Positions 33,885-43,628 are shown, numbered from the stretch's first letter. The stretch is 64,000 nt of DNA from DATCHW01 sp036508135 (GCA_036508135.1 DATCHW010000024.1:62001-126000), one strand, 5' to 3'. Notes: generated by a model from the sequence alone, not told the origin. A program made the numbers and translations.

Positions 33885-34081
33885 CCGCGAATGAAGATGA
33901 TTTAAAATTAAAAATATTTGATAGCTGCCCTCACTGTGGACACGAATTAAGTCCCTGGGAAAAAGTGCTTTTAAGTATTGATCGCGCACTAATGTGTAAA
34001 AATTGCTGGTATAGGATTATCCTAAATCAGGAAGATATGTCTGAAAATCAAAATAAAAAAAATCCAAAGAAAAAAGGTTAA
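33881..34081 (+). CDS. Small zinc-ribbon protein
   Basis: A 66-residue protein with two CxxC knuckles, CPHC (C16, C19) and CKNC (C39, C42), the spacing of a zinc ribbon, and a Lys-rich tail. No enzyme motif. Its ATG overlaps the stop of the receiver/PPDK-like gene (ATGA) and it ends 9 bp before the second glutamate dehydrogenase gene, so all three look like one operon. Function unknown; a small regulatory or adaptor role is a guess. Confidence 0.75.
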   Translation: MTANEDDLKLKIFDSCPHCGHELSPWEKVLLSIDRALMCKNCWYRIILNQEDMSENQNKKNPKKKG

Positions 34082-34090
34082 AATAATTTT

Positions 34091-35338
34091 ATGGAATCAT
34101 ATAATTCATTTATCGTAGCACAGCAGCAGGTTCTGGAAGCAGCTAAGCATCTGAATCTCGACCCTCCGACCATAGATTTGCTAAAATGGCCTCAACGAGA
34201 ATACAAAGTTACTTTACACGTCAGAATGGACAGTGGAAAAGTAAGAATATTTCATGCATACAGGATACAGTATAATTTTGCACGGGGTCCTGCAAAAGGA
34301 GGTATAAGATTTCACCCGGATGAAACAGTAGATACAATCAGAGCTCTCGCTTCCTGGATGACCTGGAAGACTGCAGTTGTTGATTTACCTCTCGGAGGAA
34401 GCAAAGGAGGCGTATGCTGTGATCCTAAATCTCTCTCTGAAAATGAATTGCAAAATATATCTCGTGAATATATCAGGGCTATAGCTCCTTTAATAGGTTC
34501 TGATATTGATATTCCTGCACCGGATGTTTATACGAATCCTCAGACTATGGCGTGGATGATGGATGAATATGAAACGATAGTATACCGCCACAACGCAGGA
34601 GTTATGACTGATAAACCGCAGCAAATAGGCGGAACTGAAGGTAGAAGAGATGCTACTGCAAGAGGGGGAGTAATATGTGTGAGGGAAGCTTGTAAACAAT
34701 TGAATGTCGATGCTACCGGTAGTTATGCAATACAAGGATTTGGCAATGCCGGACAGAGAGCAGCACTGCTTCACCAGGAAATTTTAGGCGGCGGTAAACT
34801 AATAGCTGTGAGCGATTCGAGAGGTGCAATTTATAATCCGAAAGGAATTAACCCTAAGGAACTTGTTATGCATAAACTTAAAACGGGATCAATATTAGGT
34901 TTTCCTGATGCAAAAGTAATTACTCATGAAGCTTTGCTCGAATTGAAAGTTGAAATCCTATACCCTGCAGCTTTAGAAAATGCTATTACAGGAACTAATT
35001 CAAAAAAAATTAATGCGAAAATTATTTGCGAACTCGCTAATGGTCCTACAACTCCTGAAGCCGATCTGATATTAAATAAAAGAGGTATTTATGTAATTCC
35101 CGATATTCTTGCGAGTGCAGGAGGCGTTACTGTTTCATATTTTGAAATGGTTCAGGATAAATACTCATATTTTTGGGAAGAAGATATTGTCCACCAGAGG
35201 CTTGATAAAAAATTGACTAAGGCATACCATTCAGTCCATGAAGCAATAAAAGAGAAAAGAGTTCATCCGAGATTAGCAGCTATGATAGTAGGAGTTGCAA
35301 GAGTAGCAGAAGCCTGTAAATTAAGAGGATGGGTTTGA
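34091..35338 (+). CDS. Glu/Leu/Phe/Val dehydrogenase-family enzyme (short GDH type)
   Basis: Amino-acid dehydrogenase of 415 residues, the class that includes catabolic NAD-type glutamate dehydrogenases. Seen: GPAKGGIRFHPDETVDTIRALASWMTWK, catalytic lysine block LPLGGSKGGVCCDPK, DIPAPDVYTNPQTMAWMMDEY, and the Rossmann motif GFGNAGQRAA. It differs from the 453-residue GdhA at 29437, so this locus pairs two non-identical enzymes, probably opposite in direction or cofactor. Its stop abuts the convergent ABC gene without a gap. Confidence 0.92.
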   Translation: MESYNSFIVAQQQVLEAAKHLNLDPPTIDLLKWPQREYKVTLHVRMDSGKVRIFHAYRIQYNFARGPAKGGIRFHPDETVDTIRALASWMTWKTAVVDLPLGGSKGGVCCDPKSLSENELQNISREYIRAIAPLIGSDIDIPAPDVYTNPQTMAWMMDEYETIVYRHNAGVMTDKPQQIGGTEGRRDATARGGVICVREACKQLNVDATGSYAIQGFGNAGQRAALLHQEILGGGKLIAVSDSRGAIYNPKGINPKELVMHKLKTGSILGFPDAKVITHEALLELKVEILYPAALENAITGTNSKKINAKIICELANGPTTPEADLILNKRGIYVIPDILASAGGVTVSYFEMVQDKYSYFWEEDIVHQRLDKKLTKAYHSVHEAIKEKRVHPRLAAMIVGVARVAEACKLRGWV

Positions 35339-36217
35339 TTATAATTCTTCGGTCTTTAATCTTTTAGAAATATCTTTTAGGGAAGTCCAGCTTTCAAGGA
35401 GTTCCGGCATATATTCAGTTGCCGTTATGAAGGTCCATAAATAGGCAACAACAGAATAAATTTCTCCGGCGGTTAATCCATCAAGTACGATTGATATATA
35501 TAATACAATAAGGAATATTATCAACAGGAAAAATCTCATTATCCCGAAATTAAAAGCATTCCAAACTCCGATTCGCTTTTGAGGAGTGGAATAATTCTTA
35601 AAATATTCTTTAATTTTTCCGGGTTTTTTCTCTGAAAAAACATCGAACATATTTTCATAACAATCGTGAAACTGCTTCTGATATATCCCTACTTTTCTGC
35701 TGTATATTTTACTGAGGAAAAAAAGAGGTATAACAATTGCGATGCAGGTCAAAGATATTCTGTAGTCAATAAAATACAATGCAATCACAGCTCCGCTTAT
35801 AGCTATTACATTCTCAATTATTTCAGGCATTCTGTATTCGAAAAATACAATATATTCATAAGACAGTTGAGCTCTTGCAGTTGTTTTCGCAACTGAATAA
35901 TCTTTTTCGATAGATTTCTCTGCAACGGAAACACCGATATCTGCGAAGATTTTCATAAAGATTCTTGGGTCCACAAATCTTCTTAATGCTCCGACTCCTG
36001 AATTAATTATGAACATTCCTGTCCACCAGGATAAAGGATATAAAATTCCTGAATACCAAGCATTTGAATAAAATACTGCCTCTTCATCAAAAATGGCATC
36101 TATTACTTGCCCGAAAAATGTCGGTTCAATTATCCAGGCGACATTTTCTATCACAACAAGCAATATCGCAAAAAAAATTCCTTTTTTATGCCTTTTGAAT
36201 AAATCTATTATATGCAT
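35339..36217 (-). CDS. ABC-transporter transmembrane domain without ATPase
   Basis: A 292-residue membrane protein resembling the exporter-type (six-helix) ABC transmembrane domain: IFFAILLVVIENVAWIIEP at the start, DYRISLTCIAIVIPLFFLSKIY in the middle, FFLLIIFLIVLYISIVLDGLTAGEIYSVVAYLWTFI near the end. It ends where the nucleotide-binding domain would begin; there is no Walker A, signature or Walker B here, nor an ATPase gene adjacent. It may be a stand-alone half or a remnant. It is divergent from nadB with a 220-bp AT-rich promoter region between. Confidence 0.8.
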   Translation of the reverse strand: MHIIDLFKRHKKGIFFAILLVVIENVAWIIEPTFFGQVIDAIFDEEAVFYSNAWYSGILYPLSWWTGMFIINSGVGALRRFVDPRIFMKIFADIGVSVAEKSIEKDYSVAKTTARAQLSYEYIVFFEYRMPEIIENVIAISGAVIALYFIDYRISLTCIAIVIPLFFLSKIYSRKVGIYQKQFHDCYENMFDVFSEKKPGKIKEYFKNYSTPQKRIGVWNAFNFGIMRFFLLIIFLIVLYISIVLDGLTAGEIYSVVAYLWTFITATEYMPELLESWTSLKDISKRLKTEEL

Positions 36218-36437
36218 TGATGTTATACAACTTACTTAAAGTTAATAATGCTAACTACAAATAAAAATGAATAATTAGTTGCTTATCTATAAATTAATTA
36301 ATTAGCATTTAGAGTGCTATTATCAAGTTAAATATGTATAGAAATATAAATTATTTACTGTTTTTTAGGATTTTTGTTCCAGGATTATCGAATTTTTCTC
36401 ACTTTGAAAATGTTTTTATTGTAACTAAATTTGTTAA

Positions 36438-38096
36438 ATGGAAACAGATTATTTAATTATAGGAAGTGGTATTGCAGGGCTTTCCCTTGCAGTCAAATTA
36501 AGTTCACTGGGAAATGTTTTGGTCATTACAAAAAAACAGAAATCGGAATCAAATACAAACTACGCCCAGGGTGGGATTGCTGCTGTGATTTCCGGAGAAG
36601 ATAATTTTGCTCTTCATTTTTCCGATACAATCGAATGCGGGGCAGGTTTATGTGACGACGATGCAGTTAATATTATTGTCAGGCAGGGTCCTGAGAGAAT
36701 TCGCGAACTTATAAAATTTGGCACAAAATTTTCAGAGGAAAAAGGGTCATTAAAACTCGGAAAAGAGGGGGGACATTCCCGTCATAGAATAGTTCATTCC
36801 AATGATCTTACCGGGAAAGAAATAGAAAGAGCTTTGTTGCAAACTGCTTTGAATAATCCAAAAATAAAAATTCTTGAGTACTATTTTGGTATAGATTTTT
36901 TGACAAAGAAAAATCTGATCGAAAATAATACAACACAGAGTATCGAGAAATTGAAAAATTGTATCTGCAGTGATAATGAATGTTATGGGATATATGCTCT
37001 TAATGTAGGGACAGGGAAAGTAGAAAAAATCATATCGAAATATACTATTCTTGCGAGCGGCGGATTAGGACAGGTTTATCTTCATACTACTAATCCTGCA
37101 ATTGCTACCGGAGATGGTGTGGCAATGAGTTATCGTTCAGGTTGCGAAATTGCAAATATGGAGTTTGTCCAATTCCATCCTACTACTTTATTTAACAGCA
37201 TGGATGATGTTACCTCACAGGTTTTTTTAATTTCTGAAGCAGTGAGGGGAGCCGGAGCAGTTTTAAAGTCGCTGGAAAAAGAAGATTTTATGCAGAAATA
37301 TGATTACCGAAAATCACTAGCTCCGAGAGATATTGTTGCCAGGGCAATAGATAACGAGATGAAAAAAAGCGGTGACCCCTTTGTCTATCTTGATGTATCT
37401 TCTATCGGGGTTGAACGATTCAAAAAAGAATTTCCGCATATTTATGAAAATTGCCTTAAACACGGAATTGATATCGAAAAAGATATGATTCCCGTTGTAC
37501 CTGCTGCCCATTATGCCTGCGGTGGTGTGAAAACAGACTTATCAGGAAGGACGTGCCTTGATAATCTTTATGCTTGCGGTGAGGTTGCAATGACAGGTGT
37601 ACACGGTGCTAACAGGTTAGCTTCTAACTCATTACTGGAAGCCGTAGCTTTTTCCGAAAATATATACGAAGATTTAGTCAATATTTCAAAAAATAATGGC
37701 GAAAGAAATCATTTCATAAAAGAATCTGATATTCTGGACTGGAATGAAGAAGGTACGGAGAATAATGAAGAATGGATTCTTATTTCACATAATAAAAAAG
37801 AAATTAAAGAAGTGATGAGTGACTATATAGGAATAGTCAGAAATACATACCGGCTGCAGAGGGCTTACAGGCGTATTAAAATGATGAAGGATGAAATTGA
37901 AGAATTTTACAAAAAAACAAAAGTAACAGTCGAACTTTTAGAACTTCGAAATCTAGTTACGGTTGCTTATTTGATAATTCGTTCTGCTATGAAAAGAAAA
38001 GAATCCCGTGGATTGCATTATATGCTGGATTTCCCCGATAAAAATGATAAAAAATATAAACATGATACTGTAATTTTTAAGAAAAATATTTTTTAA
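36438..38096 (+). CDS. nadB: L-aspartate oxidase
   Basis: First enzyme of de novo NAD synthesis, oxidising aspartate to iminoaspartate with FAD. The 552 residues are slightly long but normal. Seen: FAD dinucleotide motif DYLIIGSGIAGLSLAVKL (4-21), TNYAQGGIAAV, EGGHSRHRIVHSNDLTG (active site), MEFVQFHPTTLF and HYACGGVKTDLSGRT, and ANRLASNSLLEAVAFSE. nadA and nadC are not in the window. A lipoprotein gene starts 22 bp later. Confidence 0.95.
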   Translation: METDYLIIGSGIAGLSLAVKLSSLGNVLVITKKQKSESNTNYAQGGIAAVISGEDNFALHFSDTIECGAGLCDDDAVNIIVRQGPERIRELIKFGTKFSEEKGSLKLGKEGGHSRHRIVHSNDLTGKEIERALLQTALNNPKIKILEYYFGIDFLTKKNLIENNTTQSIEKLKNCICSDNECYGIYALNVGTGKVEKIISKYTILASGGLGQVYLHTTNPAIATGDGVAMSYRSGCEIANMEFVQFHPTTLFNSMDDVTSQVFLISEAVRGAGAVLKSLEKEDFMQKYDYRKSLAPRDIVARAIDNEMKKSGDPFVYLDVSSIGVERFKKEFPHIYENCLKHGIDIEKDMIPVVPAAHYACGGVKTDLSGRTCLDNLYACGEVAMTGVHGANRLASNSLLEAVAFSENIYEDLVNISKNNGERNHFIKESDILDWNEEGTENNEEWILISHNKKEIKEVMSDYIGIVRNTYRLQRAYRRIKMMKDEIEEFYKKTKVTVELLELRNLVTVAYLIIRSAMKRKESRGLHYMLDFPDKNDKKYKHDTVIFKKNIF

Positions 38097-38118
38097 TATC
38101 TGGATTCGCATCGATAAA

Positions 38119-39069
38119 TTGGCAAAATTAATTTTATTTTTCATTTCCCTTTTTGTTTTAAGCATTTCATCCTTCAACTGCAGGTATAAAACAAAAGAAA
38201 CAGACAATAATCAGGATATTAATAAAACAATTACAAAGCAAGTTACTATAGGAAACAAGAATTACACTTTTGCATTTCCTGATTCGAGGGAAATATTTAA
38301 AATTGATACCGTAAGGTTTTTCGAAAATGAGAATTTGAAAATTGTTTCGCTTTCGCGTTTCAGGGATAGTATCACTTCAGCAACTGAAATCAATCATGGT
38401 TTTGATTTTATTGACGTGTTTATGATTGATACTCTAAAAAGTGAATTACAAAGAATTTTTGCCGATACAGTTTACAATAGCGTCGAATGTTCATATCTTG
38501 AATTTGAGAAAGGGTTCCCAAAAAAAATTCTTATTTATACAGATGCAGAAGGTATTGATACTGTTGCTTCCAAAGGGATGCTTATATATAATTCTTCTTT
38601 TCAGAATAATATAAATCTAGTGAAATATTTCGATTCCGGTAAACCCGTCGTTTTGAAACTAAAAGGCAATGAGCAATATGTAATCATGACATATGACAAT
38701 TATTGGGGTATTTTCACATTCCCCGATCAGATTACATATTTGAAAGATATTTATACTTTTGAAAAAGATTCTCTCTTAATCGTAAACGATCAATATAAAT
38801 ATATCTTTGAAAATCAATCTGCAGACCTGAGAAAAAAGTTTGATAAATATAAATATGAAATAAATTCAGGAAGAAAATTACAGGAAAAGCAATACCCGCT
38901 CTATAAAGAAATGGTTGGAATATTTTTAAATATGTTATCTATAAATGAGATAGATAACATAAATGATTTTTGGAATTCAGAAAAAGAATATTTGGTGAAG
39001 CACCTCAGAGAAGATCAATTTTTAGATTTAAATAATTTTGTTAAAAGAATTGAAATAATTGGGAAATAA
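38119..39069 (+). CDS. Putative lipoprotein of unknown function
   Basis: A 316-residue protein starting with TTG. It has a lipoprotein-type signal: hydrophobic residues 4-18 and SSFNC with Cys21. The body is beta-rich and hydrophilic (KTKETDNNQDINKTITKQV linker, then IGNKNYTFAFPDSREIFKID). I do not recognise the family. It overlaps the following GT2 gene by 11 bp and follows nadB by 22 bp, so it sits in a plus-strand run running to the nitrilase. Confidence 0.65.
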   Translation: MAKLILFFISLFVLSISSFNCRYKTKETDNNQDINKTITKQVTIGNKNYTFAFPDSREIFKIDTVRFFENENLKIVSLSRFRDSITSATEINHGFDFIDVFMIDTLKSELQRIFADTVYNSVECSYLEFEKGFPKKILIYTDAEGIDTVASKGMLIYNSSFQNNINLVKYFDSGKPVVLKLKGNEQYVIMTYDNYWGIFTFPDQITYLKDIYTFEKDSLLIVNDQYKYIFENQSADLRKKFDKYKYEINSGRKLQEKQYPLYKEMVGIFLNMLSINEIDNINDFWNSEKEYLVKHLREDQFLDLNNFVKRIEIIGK

Positions 39070-39934
39070 TATTCCAAATAATACAGATATATCGATAATT
39101 ATTGTAACTTGGAACAGTGAAGATGACATTCCCGAATGCCTTAATTCTATTTATGGACAGGAATATGGTTTTCAATTAGAGACTATTATTATTGACAATA
39201 ATTCATCGGATAACAGTGTTAAGGTTGTTAAAAACTTCAATGAAATGCAGAGTTCTGACATTAAGATCATAGAAAATAAAGAGAATACAGGATTTACAAT
39301 TGCCTGCAATCAGGGTATTAGAATTTCCACCGGTCAGTATGTTCTTTTACTTAATCCTGACACTGAAATAATTGAGAATTCTCTTGAATTACTTTATAAT
39401 AAGTTCGAAAAAGAAAATATCTATTCGGCTATAGCACCAAAATTATTAAACGAAGACGGTTCAATACAACTTTCCTGCCGTACTCTCCCGCGGTATGCTG
39501 ATTTATTCTCGGAGATATTTCTTTTATCTAATATATTTCCGAAAAGTAAAATATTCTCCCGATGGAAAATGAATTATTTTTCTCACAATGAAATTGCAGA
39601 AGTTGAACAGCCAATGGCAGCTGCATTACTTTTAAAAAAAACGGTATTGAATGAAATACAGAATTTTGATGAAAGTTATTATATGTTCTTTAATGATGTT
39701 GACTTGTGCAAAAAAATGTATGACAATAATTATAAAATATTATTTTATCCCGTAGCACGTTTTGTACATAAAAAAGGTACCAGCATTTATAAAGACAGGG
39801 CGAGGATGATAAAAGCATGGAATTCCGATTGCCTTAATTATTTCAAAAAATATCATTATAGTTTTTTAAAATACAATTTATTGAAGATTTTTCTAAAATT
39901 AACCGGTTCGATAAGAATCTTATTTAAACTTTGA
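39059..39934 (+). CDS. Glycosyltransferase family 2
   Basis: A GT-A-fold transferase of 291 residues. Seen: the N-terminal ISIIIVTWNSEDDIPECLNSI, IIIDNNSSDNSVKVV, the DxD-like site LLLNPDTEI, and FDESYYMFFNDVDLCKKMYDN, the layout of rhamnosyl-type GT2 enzymes acting on surface polysaccharide. No signal peptide; it would act at the cytosolic face of the membrane. Donor and acceptor unknown. It starts within the end of the lipoprotein gene and overlaps the nitrilase frame by 4 bp at a TTG (or ends 2 bp before its ATG). Confidence 0.9.
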   Translation: MGNNIPNNTDISIIIVTWNSEDDIPECLNSIYGQEYGFQLETIIIDNNSSDNSVKVVKNFNEMQSSDIKIIENKENTGFTIACNQGIRISTGQYVLLLNPDTEIIENSLELLYNKFEKENIYSAIAPKLLNEDGSIQLSCRTLPRYADLFSEIFLLSNIFPKSKIFSRWKMNYFSHNEIAEVEQPMAAALLLKKTVLNEIQNFDESYYMFFNDVDLCKKMYDNNYKILFYPVARFVHKKGTSIYKDRARMIKAWNSDCLNYFKKYHYSFLKYNLLKIFLKLTGSIRILFKL

Positions 39935-39936
39935 AT

Positions 39937-40773
39937 ATGAAAATAGCTATTGCTCAAACAAATTCATTTCTCGGAAATCTCGGGAGAAATATCGAACACC
40001 ATATTGAATATATTCGTGAAGCCATAAAAAATAAGGCTGAATTGGTTTTATTCCCCGAACTATCGCTCACCGGATATTCTCTTAAAGATATAAATTATGA
40101 GATTGCAATAAATTTAAAAAATCTTGAAAAACTAATTGATTTGCTCAAATTAAGCTTTGAAATAGATATCATTTGCGGTTTAGTTGAAGAAGATGATAAT
40201 TTTAATGTTTTTAATTCTTCAGTCTTTTTATCCAAGGGAAAAATAATCCATACTCACAGAAAAATATATCCTCCCACTTATGGTCTTTTCGAAGAATTCC
40301 GGTATTTTTCAAAGGGAAAATTTTGCTCAACTTTTGATACAGCATCAGGTAAAGCTGGAATGCTTATCTGTGAGGACATGTGGCATGTATCCCTGCTGTA
40401 TATTCTTGCTCTTGGAGGTGCAAAAGTAATTTTCGGTTTAGCCGCTTCTCCTACGAGATTGGCGGTTAATCAAAGTGACTTCAGGAATTATGAAATCAAT
40501 TCGGAACATCACAAAACTTTTTCCCGTTTGTTATCTTTATATTTTGTCTTCGCAAATAGGGTAGGGTACGAAGACGGAATCAATTTCTGGGGAGGAAGTG
40601 AAATAATTGATCCATTTGGAAATGTTTTAGCTAAAGCAAAACTCTTTGAAGAGGATATGGTTTATAGCGACATTGATATGAAAAAAGTAAAAAATGCCCG
40701 ACAGCAAGCAAGGCATTTTCTCGATGAAGATATAGAAAATACGTTATTAAATTTAAATAACATCGATTATTGA
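39937..40773 (+). CDS. Carbon-nitrogen hydrolase (nitrilase superfamily)
   Basis: A 278-residue amidase-type hydrolase using a Glu-Lys-Cys triad. Seen: the Glu in LVLFPELSLTGYS, the Lys in HTHRKIYPPTYGLFEE, and the Cys in GMLICEDMWHVSLLYILAL. The arrangement resembles the glutaminase domain of NAD synthetase, but the synthetase half is absent, so it is a free-standing amidase of unknown substrate. I prefer the ATG at 39937; a TTG at 39931 is the alternative. nadB being nearby is suggestive but not proof of a link to NAD. Confidence 0.88.
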   Translation: MKIAIAQTNSFLGNLGRNIEHHIEYIREAIKNKAELVLFPELSLTGYSLKDINYEIAINLKNLEKLIDLLKLSFEIDIICGLVEEDDNFNVFNSSVFLSKGKIIHTHRKIYPPTYGLFEEFRYFSKGKFCSTFDTASGKAGMLICEDMWHVSLLYILALGGAKVIFGLAASPTRLAVNQSDFRNYEINSEHHKTFSRLLSLYFVFANRVGYEDGINFWGGSEIIDPFGNVLAKAKLFEEDMVYSDIDMKKVKNARQQARHFLDEDIENTLLNLNNIDY

Positions 40774-40843
40774 ATCAAATTATTGATTACTTTTTGAATT
40801 TTATGTGTCATTATGAATAGCTAAATTATGTATTATTTAAATT

Positions 40844-41884
40844 ATGAGCGAAATTCTATCACATAGAGAAAAAGAAGTTTTGAGATACATAGTGGAAAAC
40901 TTTGTAAAATCTGCTTTACCGGTTGGTTCACGCTCAATTTCAAAACAAACTGACCTCAATTTATCTTCTGCCACTATACGCAATGTAATGAGTGACCTTG
41001 AAGAAATGGAATTTCTAAGCACACCGCATACTTCTGCCGGAAGGATTCCTACTGATAAAGGATATAGATTTTATGTGAATAGTCTAATGGCAAAAGATAA
41101 CCTATCGGAAAGTGAAATTGCGTTCCTGAAATCACAGATTGAGGAAATAAAATCCGGAGTACCGGGGAGTGATGATATTTATATCGAAACTTCAAAAATA
41201 CTCGGCAAAATTTCTCATCAGCTTGCTGTTGTTAGTCAGCCTTTTTTAAAAAGCGGTATACTCGAAAAGCTTGATATTATACGGCTATCTTCGAACAAAA
41301 TTCTTGTTGTAATTAATATTAAATCAGGTTTTGTTAAAACTGTTATTCTTGAAATTGACAGCGACATTTCAAAAGCGAAAGTTGACAAGCTTTCTGCTTT
41401 TCTAAATGAAAAACTTAAGGGCCTCACACTTAAAGTAATCCGTGAGACATTTGAAGATAGAGTTAAGGATTATCAATCTCAAAACTCAGAGCTTGTTCAA
41501 ATGTTCATCAATTCAATTGATGAACTTTACGATGAAGGAGATAAAGGAAATAAAATTTATATCGGGGGTACCGGCGAAGTGATAATGCAGCCGGAATTCG
41601 ATGACCCCAAGAATTTCAGAAATATAATAGAACTAACAGAAGATAAAAATCTCGTTCTCCATATTTTTCAGAATCTTGAGGTAGAAAAAGTATCTGTTTC
41701 AATCGGCAATGAAAATCCTGACCTGAAACTTAAAGACTATAGCATTATTTGCTCGAATTATAATATAGGTGAAATTCATGGTAATATAGGAATTCTTGGA
41801 CCTAAAAGAATGAATTATTCAAAGATGATTTCTCTGATTGAATATACATCCAAATTAATATCGGAATTATATACTAAATCTTAA
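40844..41884 (+). CDS. hrcA: Heat-inducible transcription repressor HrcA
   Basis: Represses class I heat-shock genes by binding CIRCE, with GroEL as co-regulator in other bacteria. The 346 residues match. Seen: an N-terminal winged helix (EILSHREKEVLRYIVENFVKS, LSSATIRNVMSDLEEMEFL, TSAGRIPTDKGYRFYV) and the GAF-like C-terminal domain ending NYSKMISLIEYTSKLI. It opens an operon with grpE and dnaJ. I found no CIRCE palindrome in the 70 bp before it. Confidence 0.95.
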   Translation: MSEILSHREKEVLRYIVENFVKSALPVGSRSISKQTDLNLSSATIRNVMSDLEEMEFLSTPHTSAGRIPTDKGYRFYVNSLMAKDNLSESEIAFLKSQIEEIKSGVPGSDDIYIETSKILGKISHQLAVVSQPFLKSGILEKLDIIRLSSNKILVVINIKSGFVKTVILEIDSDISKAKVDKLSAFLNEKLKGLTLKVIRETFEDRVKDYQSQNSELVQMFINSIDELYDEGDKGNKIYIGGTGEVIMQPEFDDPKNFRNIIELTEDKNLVLHIFQNLEVEKVSVSIGNENPDLKLKDYSIICSNYNIGEIHGNIGILGPKRMNYSKMISLIEYTSKLISELYTKS

Positions 41885-41891
41885 TTATTAT

Positions 41892-42461
41892 ATGAAAGAC
41901 AAGGATAAAAAAATTAAAATAAACATCAAAACACCCGAAGAAAATATTTTACAGGAAAAGGATATTAATCCCTCAGAAGAAAATAATAAGCCTGATGAAA
42001 TTGAAATTATAAAAAATCAAATAGAAGAATATAAGGATTCGCTTCTCCGAAAAGCTGCGGAGTTTGAGAATTATAAACGCCGAACGGAAATCGAATTATC
42101 AAGCTATTTTAAATATGCTTCGGAAAAACTCCTGCGGAAACTTATACCTGTTTTCGATGATATGAATAGAGCCATCGAGTCAATTGAGAAAGGTGAAACA
42201 AATGATTTTGAGACACTTAAAAAAGGCGTAATTTCTATTGCGGAAAAGTTTAAACTAATTCTCGAAAAAGAAGGATTAAAAGAAATTGATTGCCTGAATA
42301 AGGAATTTCAGGTTGATACCTGCGATGCTCTTTTGCAGATTCCAAGAGATGACGTTAAACCTCATACAGTAGTGGAAGTAGTTGAAAAAGGATATTATTT
42401 CAAAGATAAAGTGCTGAAGCATGCAAAAGTAATTGTATCATCTGAAACTGAAAAAGAATAA
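41892..42461 (+). CDS. grpE: Nucleotide-exchange factor GrpE
   Basis: Releases ADP from DnaK. The 189 residues are typical: a charged coiled-coil N-terminus (EIIKNQIEEYKDSLLRKAAEFENYKRR around 35-62) and a beta-domain ending with VVEVVEKGYYFKDKVLKHAKVIVS. It is 7 bp after hrcA and 9 bp before dnaJ. dnaK itself is not in the window. Confidence 0.96.
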   Translation: MKDKDKKIKINIKTPEENILQEKDINPSEENNKPDEIEIIKNQIEEYKDSLLRKAAEFENYKRRTEIELSSYFKYASEKLLRKLIPVFDDMNRAIESIEKGETNDFETLKKGVISIAEKFKLILEKEGLKEIDCLNKEFQVDTCDALLQIPRDDVKPHTVVEVVEKGYYFKDKVLKHAKVIVSSETEKE

Positions 42462-42470
42462 AGAACGAAT

Positions 42471-43625
42471 ATGACATCAAAAAGAGATTATTATGAAATA
42501 CTAAGTGTTAGCAAATCAGCATCAACAGATGAGATAAAATCTTCTTATCGCAAGCTTGCAATGCAACATCATCCGGATAGAAATCCCGGTAATAAAGAAG
42601 CCGAAGATAAATTCAAGGAAGTAGCCGAAGCTTATGAAGCTCTGTCAGATCCTCAGAAGCGTCAGGTATATGATCAATATGGACATTCAGGATTAAACAA
42701 TACCGGTTTCCATGGTTTTGATAATATTAATGATATTTTCTCCCATTTCGGAGATATTTTCGGAAGTTTCGGCGGCGGAAGCATATTTGATGATTTCTTC
42801 GGAGGCGGCTCATCACGCCAGCAGCGAAGTCATAAGCATCAGGGAGAAGATTTAAAAATAAATATAAAACTCACACTGGCAGAAATAGCAGATGGTGCGG
42901 AAAAGAAGATCAAGATAAAAAAATTCATTCGCTGTACTACCTGTGAAGGTTCAGGAGCAAAGTCCGGCAGTGGTTATGTTAATTGCTCTTATTGCAATGG
43001 AACGGGTGAACTTCGTCAGGTCTCACGCTCCATCTTCGGACAATTTGTGAATGTAAGTGTTTGTGCATATTGTCAGGGGGAAGGAAAGATTCTTAAAGAT
43101 AAATGTAATAGTTGTAATGGCGAGGGCAGGATTAAAGCTGAAGCTAATATCACCGTTCAAATTCCTCCGGGTGTCTCTGAAGGGCAGTATATTCCTCTGC
43201 GAGGTGAAGGTAACATAGGGATTCGAGGAGGTATTCCCGGAGATCTTCGTGTACATATAGGAGAACTGGAAGATGAAAATTTTATCAGGAATGAAGACGA
43301 TGTTGTTTATAATTTGAACTTAAGCATTATTGATGCAGCGCTCGGTGTCGATATTCTCGTTCCGACTCTTAAGAGTAAAGCCAAATTAAAAATTGACCCG
43401 GGCACCCAACCCGGAAAAATTTTAAGAATGAAAGAAAAAGGCATCAAGCATCTTAATGGTTATGGCAGGGGAGACCAGCTTGTAATAGTTAATATTTATA
43501 TACCTGAGAAGATGTCTTCGAAAGAAAAAACTATACTTAAAGAACTATCAAAATCCGAAAATTTTAAGCCAAAATCTTTTTCGAAAAATAAAGACTCTAA
43601 CTTCTTTAAGAATATCTTTAGTTAA
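42471..43625 (+). CDS. dnaJ: Chaperone DnaJ (type A)
   Basis: J-domain co-chaperone that stimulates the DnaK ATPase. The 384 residues have all parts: J domain with HPD in MQHHPDRNPG, a Gly/Phe region (about 75-115), four zinc-binding CxxCxGxG repeats (CTTCEGSG, CSYCNGTG, CAYCQGEG, CNSCNGEG), and the C-terminal substrate domain. The ppa gene converges 3 bp after its stop. Confidence 0.97.
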   Translation: MTSKRDYYEILSVSKSASTDEIKSSYRKLAMQHHPDRNPGNKEAEDKFKEVAEAYEALSDPQKRQVYDQYGHSGLNNTGFHGFDNINDIFSHFGDIFGSFGGGSIFDDFFGGGSSRQQRSHKHQGEDLKINIKLTLAEIADGAEKKIKIKKFIRCTTCEGSGAKSGSGYVNCSYCNGTGELRQVSRSIFGQFVNVSVCAYCQGEGKILKDKCNSCNGEGRIKAEANITVQIPPGVSEGQYIPLRGEGNIGIRGGIPGDLRVHIGELEDENFIRNEDDVVYNLNLSIIDAALGVDILVPTLKSKAKLKIDPGTQPGKILRMKEKGIKHLNGYGRGDQLVIVNIYIPEKMSSKEKTILKELSKSENFKPKSFSKNKDSNFFKNIFS

Positions 43626-43628
43626 ATA

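Noticed and set aside
36302..36319. TTAGCA ... GAGTGCTA near 36310, CIRCE-like
   Set aside because: The half-sites are only a few bases apart and the left one lacks CTC, so it does not meet the TTAGCACTC-N9-GAGTGCTAA pattern; no chaperonin gene follows.
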